Made by a program: the position numbers and the translations under genes
Source of the DNA: Bathymodiolus thermophilus thioautotrophic gill symbiont
GTDB taxonomy: Bacteria; Pseudomonadota; Gammaproteobacteria; PS1; Pseudothioglobaceae
Assembly: GCF_003711265.1 (NCBI RefSeq)
Contig: NZ_CP024634.1
Span: 744,001-808,000, forward strand
Length of the DNA: 64,000 bases
Direction: 5' to 3'
Shown here: piece after piece, positions 25,901 through 34,014 of the stretch
Numbering within the stretch: the first letter of the stretch is position 1
Layout: each line of letters opens with the position of its first letter
Notes under the pieces: model-generated
The model's database searches: none
Seen by the model: the letters and a program-made list of their open reading frames with translations, nothing else
Told to the model about the DNA's origin: nothing

Positions 25901-28900
25901 CGATGGTGGTGCCAGCTGTGGTGCCGTCGGCGATGACGGTGTTACTGAGTTGAATATTAGAAGGGGTAATATCGTTGGTATCGGTGATGGTGAAGGTGAA
26001 ATCTGTGTTAAATGTGTGGTTGTTAGCATCGGTTACGGTGATGGTGGTGGTGAGGCTGGTGGTGGTTTCATAGTTTAGGGTAGCGTTGAGTTTGAGCTTG
26101 TTGTTGTCAAAGGTAAAGGCGGCGTTACTGCTGGTGTAGGTAAAGGTGTCGCCTGTGTCGGCATCAGTGGCAGAGAAGGTGCCTAATTCGGCGCCAATAG
26201 CAGTATTTTCGGCGATGGAAAGGTCGCCTGTGAAGGTGATGGCAGTGGGGGATTCGTCGTTGATGTCGGTCAAGGTGATTATTAGGGTTTGGGTGGCATC
26301 GGTTTCGCCTGCCTTTCTGGCAGTGATTACAACTTCATAGGTGTTGTCGTTGGTTCTGGCTTCAAAGTCGGTGGCAGCGAAGGTAAGTGTTGTGCCGCTA
26401 AGGGTGAATTTGGCTTTGTCTGTGCCATCTGTGATGGCGAAAGTTGTGCCACTTTTGTTGGCAATTAGGGTGATGGCTTTGGCGGTATTTTCAATGGCGG
26501 TGGCAGTGGCTAATGAGGTGATGGCAAGGTTTTCATAGACAGCAAGGGTGAAATTCATTGGGGCGGAGGCGTTGACACCATCAGAGGCAATAATGCTGAT
26601 GTTGTAACTGGATTTATTGGCAAAGACAACGGCGTATGCAGTTTTTAATTGGTTGCCGCTAATGGTAAAACTGGTGGCGTCGGTGCCACCGAGGGTGTAA
26701 GCTATGGTTTCGCCTGTGGTGTCTGCGTCAGTGGCAGTGAGGGTGGCAATGACGATACCAGCTGTGGTGTTGTCGGCAATGGTGGTGGTGCTGAGTTGGA
26801 TGTTAGAGGGGGTGATGTCGTTGGTATCGGTGATGGTGAAGGTGAAATCTTTGTTAAATGTGTGGCTGTTACCATCGGTTACGGTGATGGTGGTGGCAAG
26901 GCTGGTGGTGGTTTCATAGTCTAGGGTAGCGTTGAGTTTGAGTTTGTTGTTGTCAAAGGTAAAGGCGGCGGTGTTGCTGCTGGTATAGGTAAAGGTGTCG
27001 CCTGTGTCGGCATCAGTGGTAGAGAAGGTGCCTAATTCGGCGCCAGTAGCAGTATTTTCAGCAATGGAAAGGTTGCCTGTGAAGGTGATGGCAGTGGGGG
27101 TTTCGTCGTTGAGGTCGGTCAAAGTGATTATTAGGGTTTGGGTGGCATCGGTTTCACCTGTCTTTCTGGCGGTGATTACAACTTCATAGGTGTTGTCGTT
27201 GGCTCTGGCTTCAAAATCGGTGGCAACGAAGGTGAGTTGGGTGCCGTCAAGGGTGAATTTGGCTTTATCTGCACCATCTGTGATGGCGAAAGTTACATTG
27301 TCTCTGTTGGCAGTAAGTGTAATGACTTTGCTACTGTTTTCGGCTACGGTGGCAGTGGCTGGTGAGGTGATGGTAAGTGTTTGAACGACATTTAAGGTGA
27401 ACCCTAGGGTGAAATCACCAACTGCATCAGCAACTTTAATGGCAATATGATATTGTGATTGGGTGCTAAAATTAACGGTTTCTTTAACGCTTAATTTACC
27501 GTCTGTACTCAGGGTGAATTTGTTGTTGTCAGCATTATCAGTCCTACTGAGGTTGTTAAAGGAATATCTATGTGTACCAACCGTGTCTGAATCTACAGCA
27601 GAAAAATAAGCAACTTGCATGCTAGCAGGGATATTATCGGCAATATTAGTGGTATTGATAAGGATATTTGTGGGAGCGACATCATCCACATCTTTAATCT
27701 CAAGTGTAAAGTCTTTGGTGAATTCATGGCCATTGCCATCGTTGACTTTAATGCTAAAAGAGAGTGTTTTATCGGTATTGGTTTCGTAGTCAACAGTTGC
27801 TTGTAGTTCTAATTTTGTGCCATCGTTTGAAATCTTTAAAGTGTTGTTTTGATTGTTGGTCAGTGTGTAGGTGAAGGTGTTATTGGTATCGGCATCAGTG
27901 GTTGTTAATGTGGCAACTGTACCAGAGGAGGATCCGTCTAATAATTTTCTTTTGTCGTCTTCAATGGTGCCTACATTGTTATCAATATTACCTGTTAGAA
28001 GAATGTCAGTGGGAGTATTGTCATTGATATCAACTAGGTTGACAGTGATGGTTTGTTCGGTGTTTTTGTAGTCTTCGTTACCTGTGGTGGCTTTGACTTT
28101 GACGCTGTAGGATTTGGTGCTACTCTCAAAGTCGGTGGTGGTGCCATTAAAAGTTAGGATTGTGTTGTTGGCGCCGCTAAGGCTGAATAGGTTGCTGGCG
28201 TTTTCAATAATGCTGAAAGTGGCATTTTCGTTGGCAGTAAGGGTGTGGGTGGTGTTTTCGCCTTCATTTATATTTAGTGTGTTGCTAGAGGCAATGGTAA
28301 GTCTGGGTTTTACGGTTAAAATAAATTCCCCAAGTAAATCACGCTTCAAAGGATCGCTTGCGTTACCATCAGCAACACGGATGTAAACTTTGTAGGAACT
28401 TTTGGTAGCAAGGTTGACTGTCTCGGTAATGCTTAACTTGCCATCAATGGTGAGTGCAAACTTGTTGTTGTCATTCTCACCAATTACAAATTCATAATAA
28501 AATTGTGTGTTAGCATCGGCATCGGTGGCAGAGACGGTGGCAATTTGAGTGTTGGCAGGTGTACCATCGATAATGATTAAGGTGCTGAGCTGGAGATTTT
28601 TAGGGGTATTGTCATTTACATCGGTAACTACTACAGTTACTGTTTTTGTGTATTCATGGCCTGCGCCGTCTGTTACTTTAACATCAACGCTTAAGGTTTT
28701 GTTGGTCTCATAATCAGCTGTTTTGATAATCCTTAATTTGGTGCCGTCAACAATTTTGAAAAAATTACCAGTGTTGTTTTCCAAGGAAAAAGTAAAAGTG
28801 TTTGTGGTGTCAACATCTATTGCACCGAGGTTGGCGACTAAAAATAAATAGTTGGGATCATTGTCAAAATAATTTACACCTTCAACTATTGTTAAAGTGC

Positions 28901-29660
28901 TGTTACTGAGGGTGATGTCGGTAGGAGGGTTATCATTTGTGTCGGTTAGGGTGATAGTGATGGTTTTAGTGGCATCGGTTTCTCCATTTTTGCTGGCTTT
29001 GAGGTGAATGGTGTAAACTTTTGATGAGGTGGTATCATAATCTGCACCGTTGGCATTTTTGAATTTTAATACGCTATTTTCAATTTTAAAAAGGTTGTTG
29101 TTGTTGGCGGTGCCGTCTAGCGAAAAGGTTGCGCCATCTCTATTAGCAGCGAGGGTGGTAACAGTTTGAACTTCTTCAGGGGTTGTTAGGTTGGTTGTGG
29201 TGATGGTGAGAGAGAGGTAATCGGTAAGGGAGATTGTTTGCGCTGAGCCATTCATGCCTTCATAGCCGCTATTCACCATATAAAAACTCATGTCAACATT
29301 CACAGAGTTTATATTGGCAACATCCATAGCGGCTAATGCAGGGGCTTCCTCCCATGTCCATTGAATAGCAAATCGGCCATTGGGGTTAATTGGTGTCATA
29401 ACTCGCAATGCATAACTGCTTTGTGAAACACCAGGCGCTCCAAGATAATAAGTTGTACCTCTGTATAGTCTGTAATTTATCTCTGGTTCAGCTGCGCTCG
29501 CATTAAAACTATCCCATCCTTGAACCGGCTGATCAAAAGTTATTCGAAAAGTTTTAACATCTATTCTTTTAAGTTCCGTTATGACTGGATTGGAAGCAAA
29601 GGCTTGAGAAGTGAAAAAAACTAACAAAGTGGCGATAATAAAGCGATTGAATGTATTCAT
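22986..29660 (-). CDS. Adhesin 7, giant cadherin-repeat surface protein
   Basis: A 2,224-residue protein, the largest family member. It has a signal peptide (1-22), an adhesin 5-type head (about 23-155, RGTTYYLGAPG, QWTWEE), then a very long run of cadherin-like domains (about 155-1890). In the middle of the run is a tandem array of three units of about 281 residues (DINDETPTAITFTG, AFTFDNNKLKLNATL, DTNDITPSNIQLS). The end matches adhesins 5 and 8: Ig/PKD-like domain, DSDGDGIPDEKD loop, choice-of-anchor-U-like domain, GGGCVYNPNASARFD, membrane helix and RRRRR tail. Relative to adhesin 5 it is 558 residues longer, which two extra units explain. Probably a long calcium-stiffened stalk holding the head away from the cell; this is inference from the family. 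Confidence 0.88.
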   Translation of the reverse strand: MNTFNRFIIATLLVFFTSQAFASNPVITELKRIDVKTFRITFDQPVQGWDSFNASAAEPEINYRLYRGTTYYLGAPGVSQSSYALRVMTPINPNGRFAIQWTWEEAPALAAMDVANINSVNVDMSFYMVNSGYEGMNGSAQTISLTDYLSLTITTTNLTTPEEVQTVTTLAANRDGATFSLDGTANNNNLFKIENSVLKFKNANGADYDTTSSKVYTIHLKASKNGETDATKTITITLTDTNDNPPTDITLSNSTLTIVEGVNYFDNDPNYLFLVANLGAIDVDTTNTFTFSLENNTGNFFKIVDGTKLRIIKTADYETNKTLSVDVKVTDGAGHEYTKTVTVVVTDVNDNTPKNLQLSTLIIIDGTPANTQIATVSATDADANTQFYYEFVIGENDNNKFALTIDGKLSITETVNLATKSSYKVYIRVADGNASDPLKRDLLGEFILTVKPRLTIASSNTLNINEGENTTHTLTANENATFSIIENASNLFSLSGANNTILTFNGTTTDFESSTKSYSVKVKATTGNEDYKNTEQTITVNLVDINDNTPTDILLTGNIDNNVGTIEDDKRKLLDGSSSGTVATLTTTDADTNNTFTYTLTNNQNNTLKISNDGTKLELQATVDYETNTDKTLSFSIKVNDGNGHEFTKDFTLEIKDVDDVAPTNILINTTNIADNIPASMQVAYFSAVDSDTVGTHRYSFNNLSRTDNADNNKFTLSTDGKLSVKETVNFSTQSQYHIAIKVADAVGDFTLGFTLNVVQTLTITSPATATVAENSSKVITLTANRDNVTFAITDGADKAKFTLDGTQLTFVATDFEARANDNTYEVVITARKTGETDATQTLIITLTDLNDETPTAITFTGNLSIAENTATGAELGTFSTTDADTGDTFTYTSSNTAAFTFDNNKLKLNATLDYETTTSLATTITVTDGNSHTFNKDFTFTITDTNDITPSNIQLSTTTIADNTTAGIVIATLTATDADTTGETIAYTLGGTDATSFTISGNQLKTAYAVVFANKSSYNISIIASDGVNASAPMNFTLAVYENLAITSLATATAIENTAKAITLIANKSGTTFAITDGTDKAKFTLSGTTLTFAATDFEARTNDNTYEVVITARKAGETDATQTLIITLTDINDESPTAITFTGDLSIAENTAIGAELGTFSATDADTGDTFTYTSSNAAFTFDNNKLKLNATLNYETTTSLTTTITVTDANNHTFNTDFTFTITDTNDITPSNIQLSNTVIADGTTAGTTIATLSATDADTVGTLTYTLGSTDATSFTISGNQLKIAHTVAYSTKSSYNITITAFDGVNTSAPMNFSFSVNANFAITSSAAATVAENSSKVITLTANRNDATFTITGGADKAKFTLSGTTLTFAATDFEARTNDNTYEVVITARKTDETDATQTLIITLTDINDETPTAITFTGDLSIAENTAIGAELGTFSATDADTGDTFTYTSSNAAFTFDNNKLKLNATLDYENTINLTTTITVTDANNHTFNTDFTFTITDTNDITPSNIQLSNIVIADGTTAGTTIATLSATDADTVGTLTYTLGSTDATSFTISGNQLKIAHTVAYSTKSSYNITITAFDGVNTSAPVNFNFSVNANFAITSPATITTIEKADKIITLAANRDDVTFAITDGADKAKFTLDGTQLTFTATDFEDGAENTYEVEITARKTGETDATQTLTLTLEKIVEITLANQSRSVNENSAIDTNIGTPLTTIGTISTFEITAGNDDGFFKINNTGQIQVAKNTLNHEDKSSHILTVKITSTNAIDKTAQITIIITDIDDTAPTNIVLSKSTITSNALADTIIGTLSATDTDTTSNLIYNIIGTNDNFEIIGNKLKLKTAASNITFPITITITASDGTLTSAQQNFTITKTTINLNIAPVINQFIITQGEKEGRIISKDGGEVKIHALVDTQTYEWSSADININNGASATLTFDPGTITTFGTITIKLKATTGEHTSERTLLLKLIEKSKDVKGDSDGDGIPDEKDINNAGNKIQAGEGENKGKAITSKRNTRILLGTLALGKNSTFLTLDQMKEYVTTSNLPDKTKDTLTTGAIYDYVVEGLSTTGTSEVIIELTTATPKDAELRKYSLVNGWSAFVNNNDNTIKSKISTTCTDDNWQTGLITGATCLKLTIKDGGENDTDGQQTDNTGDVNGVVASTISIATPVVNDGGSSNNSGGGCVYNPNASARFDIGFILLMTLSVYYLIRRRRRFSY
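24838..27372 (-). repeat. Three tandem units of 843, 843 and 849 bp in adhesin 7
   Basis: Units start at 24838, 25681 and 26524, each encoding about 281 residues. The first two are close to identical, the third has diverged (for example DSDTTGETIAYTLGG in place of DADTVGTLTYTLGS). The units stay in frame. The near identity suggests recent duplication or gene conversion, and assembly from short reads would be unreliable here. Confidence 0.85.
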
Positions 29661-29732
29661 AAAAAACTCCTAGGTTGGTAATTAACAGTTATTTTCTGTT
29701 GTTTCTAAGTAATAGCGAATGAGAGTGCCCTG

Positions 29733-29924
29733 TCATAAGCGCCAAAAATATAAATTTTTTTCAATGATTGTAATAAAGGTAATGGAAACAAAAAAACCTC
29801 GGTTAACGAGGCAAGTAGTTAGGGTGGAGAAATAAGAAGTCATTTGGCTTGAATCAAGCCCAAATATTGCTAAATTTGCGGTGCGGTACGATGCAGTGCT
29901 ATTATAACAATGTAGTGTGTTCAT
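29733..29924 (-). CDS. Leader reading frame of adhesin 7 (63 codons, uncertain)
   Basis: MNTLHCYNSTASYRTANLAIF opening as in the adhesin 6 leader, with the hairpin at LVNRGF. It stops after 63 codons. Probably a leader. Confidence 0.25.
   Translation of the reverse strand: MNTLHCYNSTASYRTANLAIFGLDSSQMTSYFSTLTTCLVNRGFFVSITFITIIEKNLYFWRL
29790..29811 (-). terminator. Intra-leader terminator-like hairpin (adhesin 7)
   Basis: CCTCG-TTAAC-CGAGG followed by T6-7 on minus. Confidence 0.5.
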
Positions 29925-29932
29925 AAGTCAGG

Positions 29933-29944
29933 AATTATTCCATA
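29933..29944 (-). promoter_or_regulatory. Shared 12-bp promoter-proximal motif, adhesin 7
   Basis: TATGGAATAATT on minus, 273 bases before the start. Confidence 0.45.
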
Positions 29945-30110
29945 AAATTGGGACTTGTGGGGCTTTTTTTATTGTTAGTGCGGTGTATTTTTTGGCGAGG
30001 TGAATGGGATTTGTGAAATGGGGCGAGGGAGGGTTGCAAACCCTTTTCCACTTGTGATAATTAGTTCTGTGTGAAATTTTGAGTAAAACTATTATTCTTG
30101 TTTATATTCA

Positions 30111-30270
30111 GGGTACCTCCAAAAACCCCAGTGCGATTTAGGGAAGTTAGAAAATAGTGCGTTTTTAGTCAAAAATTAGGGGAATAGCCCGCTATTTGAT
30201 GAATTTTTGGATGAAAAAGGTGCTGTTTTATACTTTTCATCAATTGTATTGGGTTTTTTTGGAGGTGTTC
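30111..30270. repeat. MITE-like repeat B, copy 5 (160-bp form)
   Basis: Long form, from GGGTACCTCC to GGAGGTGTTC, with an inner palindromic stretch (CAAAAATTAGGGGAATAGCC ... GATGAATTTTTGG). The 96-bp copies lack this middle part. Confidence 0.75.
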
Positions 30271-30376
30271 TTTATGTAAGCCCTTTATTCTCATGCTGTT
30301 TTAGATAAAGCCGGATTTGTAACCCACCCTATTTTCACAGGGATTTTTTGTCAGTATTTTTACTTGATTTATTTGT

Positions 30377-32671
30377 TTAATAAGAAAATCGGCGCCTTCT
30401 TCTGATTAAATAATAAACACTCAATGTCATTAATAAAATAAAACCTATATCAAATCTGGCAGATGCATTAGGGTTGTAAACACAACCACCACCACTGCCA
30501 CTACTATTGTTACTACTGCTACCATCATTAACAATAGGTTTTGCTATTGAAATAGTACTTGCAACCACACCATTAACATCACCCGTGTTGTCGGTTTGTT
30601 GACCATCGGTATCGTTTTCACCGCCGTCTTTGATGGTTAGTTTAAGGCAAGTTGCACCTGTGATTAACCCAGTTTGCCAGTTATCATCGGTGCAAGTTGT
30701 GCTGATTTTGGATTTAATTGTATTGTCATTATTATTCACAAAAGCAGACCAGCCATTGACTAACGAATATTTGCGCAACTCTGCATCTTTAGGGATTGCC
30801 GTGGTGAGTTCGATAATCACTTCAGAAGTGCCTGTGGTGCTTAAGCCTTCAACGACATAGTCATAAATAGCACCAGTCGTTAGTGTGTCTTTGGTTTTGT
30901 CAGGTAGATTACTGGTTGTTACATATTCTTTCATTTGATCAAGGGTTAAAAATGTGGAATTTTTGCCTAGAGCAAGCGTACCTAATAATATTCTAGTATT
31001 TCCTTTGCTGGTGATGGCTTTACCTTTGTTTTCACCTTCGCCTGCTTGGATTTTATTGCCAGCATTGTTAATGTCTTTTTCATCGGGGATGCCATCACCA
31101 TCGCTATCACCCTTAACATCTTTACTCTTTTCAATTAATTTGAGTAGTAAGGTTCTTTCTGATGTGTGCTCTCCAGTTGTGGCTTTTAATTTAATGGTTA
31201 TAGTGCCGAATGTGGTTATCGTTCCGGGGTCAAAGGTCAGCGTTGCGCTTGCACCATTATTAATATTAATATCAGTGCTACTCCACTCGTAAGTCTGTGT
31301 GTCTACTAAGGCATGAATCTTAACCTCTCCACCATATTGGCTAATTATACGACCTTCCTTCTCACCTTGAGTAACGATGAATTGATTGATGACTGGAGCA
31401 ATGTTAAGGTTAATGGTGGTTTTGGTGATTGTAAAGTTTTGTTGTGCAGAGGTAAGGGTGCCGTCGCTGGCAGTAATGGTGATGGTGATTGGAAAGGTAA
31501 TGTTACTGGCTGCTGTTTTGAGTTTTAGCTTATTGCCAATAATTTCAAAATTGTCGTTGGTACCGATAATATTATAGATTAAGTTACTTGTTGTGTCTGT
31601 GTCGGTGGCAGACAAGGTGCCTATGATCGTATCAGCAAGGGCGTTAGAGGTAATGGTGGATTTGCTAAGGACAATGTTGGTGGGGGCGGTGTCGTCTATA
31701 TCGCTAACTGTGAAGTTGAAGATTTTGTTAAAACTGTGACCGTTGCCGTCGGTTACGGTAATGCTAGTGCTAAGGGTTTTGTTATCTGCAGGCAAGGCTT
31801 CATAGTTGGGGCTGCTTTTGAGTTTGAGTTTGTCGGTACCTGTGGTAATTTCAAAATTAGTGGTGTTACTACTGGCATAGGTAAAGGCATTGTTAGTATC
31901 GGCATCAGTGGCAGAGAGGGTGCCTAACTCAGTGCCAGCGGCAGTGTTTTCAACGATGGTGCGGTTGCCTGTGAGGGTGATAGCGGTGGGGGTTTCGTCG
32001 TTGAGGTCATTAAGGGTAACGGTGATGGTTTGGATGGTGTTTTTATCGTTGCCATCTCCAGTGGTGGCTTTGATTTTGACGGTGTAGGATTTTGTGGTGC
32101 TTTCGTAATTGGTGGTGGTGCCGTTGAAGGTTAGGGTTGCGTTGTTGGTGCCACTGAGGCTGAAGAAGCCGCTGGTGTTTTCTGTAATGCTGAAAGTGGC
32201 GGCGGGGTCGTTGGCGGTGAGGGTGTGGGTGGTGCTTGCTGCTTTTTCATTGGCGGGGAATGTGTTGGTGGAGGTGATGGTGAGACCGGCTATGCAATTG
32301 CCGTCAACACAGAGTGTGTAACCCTCAAAGTTTTCACCTGATCGAAACATTACATTAACCTCGTCGCCTGCAGCCAAGATAGATGGGATAAAACTAGAGA
32401 TAGTGTCTGTACAATGGTTTTGTGCATGGGTAAATTCACTACTTTGTTCAGCGGGTGAACTTAGTACACAGGTTGCTCGTATTATTCTATTGTTACCAGA
32501 AATAGCAATAACTTCATCACTCCTTGAGTATGCTGTAATGATTTCAAAGGTATTATTAATAAGACTTACATGAAACTCTTTGGTAGCAGGATTAGGGTTA
32601 AGTGTTGCAAACACCTGTGAAGCAAACAAAACCAATAAAGCGGCAATAATAAAGCGATTAAATATATTCAT
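30377..32671 (-). CDS. Adhesin 8, mosaic cadherin-repeat surface protein
   Basis: A 764-residue protein with a signal peptide (MNIFNRF type, ending VFA at residue 22). Its head (about 23-130) is unlike all others here and has four Cys (ATCVLS, NHCTD, LCVDGNCIA). About three cadherin-like repeats follow; the first (LTITSTNTFPANEKAAS) is of adhesin 1/6 type, while the region from DIDDTAPTNIVLSKSTI onward, the Ig/PKD-like domain, the DSDGDGIPDEKD loop, the choice-of-anchor-U-like domain and the anchor are of adhesin 5/7 type. It is therefore a hybrid of the two subfamilies. The anchor reads GSGGGCVYNPNASARFD, then one helix and an RRRRR tail. Upstream is the short leader type (91 bases from the shared motif, no hairpin). 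Confidence 0.88.
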   Translation of the reverse strand: MNIFNRFIIAALLVLFASQVFATLNPNPATKEFHVSLINNTFEIITAYSRSDEVIAISGNNRIIRATCVLSSPAEQSSEFTHAQNHCTDTISSFIPSILAAGDEVNVMFRSGENFEGYTLCVDGNCIAGLTITSTNTFPANEKAASTTHTLTANDPAATFSITENTSGFFSLSGTNNATLTFNGTTTNYESTTKSYTVKIKATTGDGNDKNTIQTITVTLNDLNDETPTAITLTGNRTIVENTAAGTELGTLSATDADTNNAFTYASSNTTNFEITTGTDKLKLKSSPNYEALPADNKTLSTSITVTDGNGHSFNKIFNFTVSDIDDTAPTNIVLSKSTITSNALADTIIGTLSATDTDTTSNLIYNIIGTNDNFEIIGNKLKLKTAASNITFPITITITASDGTLTSAQQNFTITKTTINLNIAPVINQFIVTQGEKEGRIISQYGGEVKIHALVDTQTYEWSSTDININNGASATLTFDPGTITTFGTITIKLKATTGEHTSERTLLLKLIEKSKDVKGDSDGDGIPDEKDINNAGNKIQAGEGENKGKAITSKGNTRILLGTLALGKNSTFLTLDQMKEYVTTSNLPDKTKDTLTTGAIYDYVVEGLSTTGTSEVIIELTTAIPKDAELRKYSLVNGWSAFVNNNDNTIKSKISTTCTDDNWQTGLITGATCLKLTIKDGGENDTDGQQTDNTGDVNGVVASTISIAKPIVNDGSSSNNSSGSGGGCVYNPNASARFDIGFILLMTLSVYYLIRRRRRFSY

Positions 32672-32761
32672 AATGAAACTCCTAACTGATAATTAATGGT
32701 TATTTTCTGTGTTGTTTCTAAGTAATGGTGAATGTAAAGTGGCATAGGTTTGCAACTGTTA

Positions 32762-32773
32762 AATTATGCCATA
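32762..32773 (-). promoter_or_regulatory. Shared 12-bp promoter-proximal motif, adhesin 8 (short-leader type)
   Basis: TATGGCATAATT on minus, 91 bases before the start, with the flanking 130 bases nearly identical to those before adhesin 4. Confidence 0.45.
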
Positions 32774-32805
32774 AACCGAACACCTGTATAATCTTTTACA
32801 TAGAA

Positions 32806-32952
32806 GACACCTCCAAAACCCAATACAATTTATGAGAAGTATAAAGTAGCACTTTTTTCATCTAAAAATTCATCAAATAGCGGGTTATTCTCCTCATTTT
32901 TGGCTAAAAAATGCACTATTTTATAACGCTCCTAAATCCCTTGAAGGTGTTC
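32806..32952. repeat. MITE-like repeat B, copy 6 (reverse orientation)
   Basis: From GACACCTCCAAAACCC to a degenerate GAAGGTGTTC end. It marks the right border of the adhesin cluster. Confidence 0.65.
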
Positions 32953-33007
32953 ATAAGAAGAAAACGCACTGTTTTTTTATTTTATCAAGGTAAAAACTTG
33001 CATAAAT

Positions 33008-33036
33008 TTGACAGCGTATAATAAGCGACTTATGTT
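33008..33036 (+). promoter_or_regulatory. Possible promoter of the msrP operon
   Basis: TTGACA at 33008 and TATGTT at 33031 with a 17-base spacer. An alternative -10, TATAAT at 33017, has no good -35 at normal spacing. Either would start just before msrP. Confidence 0.35.
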
Positions 33037-33053
33037 GAGAGAGAATGGTGTGA

Positions 33054-34007
33054 ATGAAAAAAATTCCTGAGTATTGTGTAACGAATGAGGCGGATTATCT
33101 TAATCGACGCACTTTTATTAAAAAAAGTGTGGGTTTGGGTGTGGGTTTGGCAGCGTTTGGTAGTTTGCCGAGTTTGGCGGAAGGCGTGCAGGGTGGAGGC
33201 TTGTTTGACAAAATAGTGGCGACTGATTATGGCAAGGGACTGGTGCCGCATACTTATAAGGAAATTAGTAATTACAACAACTTTTATGAATTTGGCACGG
33301 GGAAGCGTGATCCGGCAAAAAATGCACATACTTTGAAGCCTGCGCCTTGGCATATTGAGGTTTCGGGTGAGTGTGTTAAGCGAGGGGTGTATGATTTGGA
33401 GGACTTTATTGCGCCTTATCAATTGCAGGAGCGTATTTATCGTTTTCGTTGTGTGGAGGCTTGGTCAATGGTTATTCCTTGGGTGGGGGTGTCGTTGGCG
33501 AGTGTGTTGAAAACTTTTCAGCCTACTTCAAAGGCAAAGTATGTGGTGTTTAAAACTTTGTTGGACAAAACGCAGATGCCGTGGCAAAAACGCCCAACGC
33601 TGGATTGGCCTTATACTGAGGGATTGACGATTGCTGAGGCGATGAATCCCTTGAGTTTTTTGGCGGTTGGCTTGTATGGTAAAACTTTGCCTAATCAAAA
33701 TGGTGCGCCGTTGCGTTTGGTGGTACCGTGGAAGTATGGGTTTAAAAATATTAAGTCGATTGTTTCCATTCATTTTCAAGAGACGGCACCGATTAACACT
33801 TGGCAAGATCAGGCGGCTAGTGAGTATGGATTTTATGCCAATGTTAATCCAAATGTGGATCATCCACGCTGGTCTCAGGCGCGTGAACGGGTTATTGGTC
33901 GGGGCAGTTTTTTCTCGCCAGAAAAGCGCAAAACTGAGATGTTTAATGGCTATGGTGACGAGGTGGCACATTTGTATACAGGGCTAGATTTGACTAAAAA
34001 CTTTTAA
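33054..34007 (+). CDS. msrP: Protein-methionine-sulfoxide reductase, molybdopterin catalytic subunit MsrP (YedY)
   Basis: A 317-residue periplasmic enzyme that reduces methionine sulfoxide in oxidised proteins, taking electrons from the membrane partner MsrQ. The twin-arginine export signal is clear (NRRTFIKK at 17-24, then a hydrophobic stretch and an ALA-like cleavage region near 42). The sulfite-oxidase-fold core has the molybdenum-binding Cys in YRFRCVEAWSM (Cys133). Length and order match the E. coli protein. The ATG at 33054 is chosen because the frame upstream is closed by TGA three bases before it. It is followed seven bases later by msrQ, the usual pairing. Confidence 0.96.
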   Translation: MKKIPEYCVTNEADYLNRRTFIKKSVGLGVGLAAFGSLPSLAEGVQGGGLFDKIVATDYGKGLVPHTYKEISNYNNFYEFGTGKRDPAKNAHTLKPAPWHIEVSGECVKRGVYDLEDFIAPYQLQERIYRFRCVEAWSMVIPWVGVSLASVLKTFQPTSKAKYVVFKTLLDKTQMPWQKRPTLDWPYTEGLTIAEAMNPLSFLAVGLYGKTLPNQNGAPLRLVVPWKYGFKNIKSIVSIHFQETAPINTWQDQAASEYGFYANVNPNVDHPRWSQARERVIGRGSFFSPEKRKTEMFNGYGDEVAHLYTGLDLTKNF

Positions 34008-34014
34008 TATTTGT

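Noticed and set aside
24838..27372. Evenly spaced repeats taken as a possible CRISPR array
   Set aside because: Units are 843 bp, in frame and coding; there are no short repeats with unique spacers.
262..32321. Many plus-strand open frames of 60-115 codons rich in Val, Leu and Ser within the adhesin region
   Set aside because: They lie antisense to the adhesin genes, repeat wherever the sense repeats do, and reflect Thr/Asn-rich sense codons. No start signals or own conservation seen.
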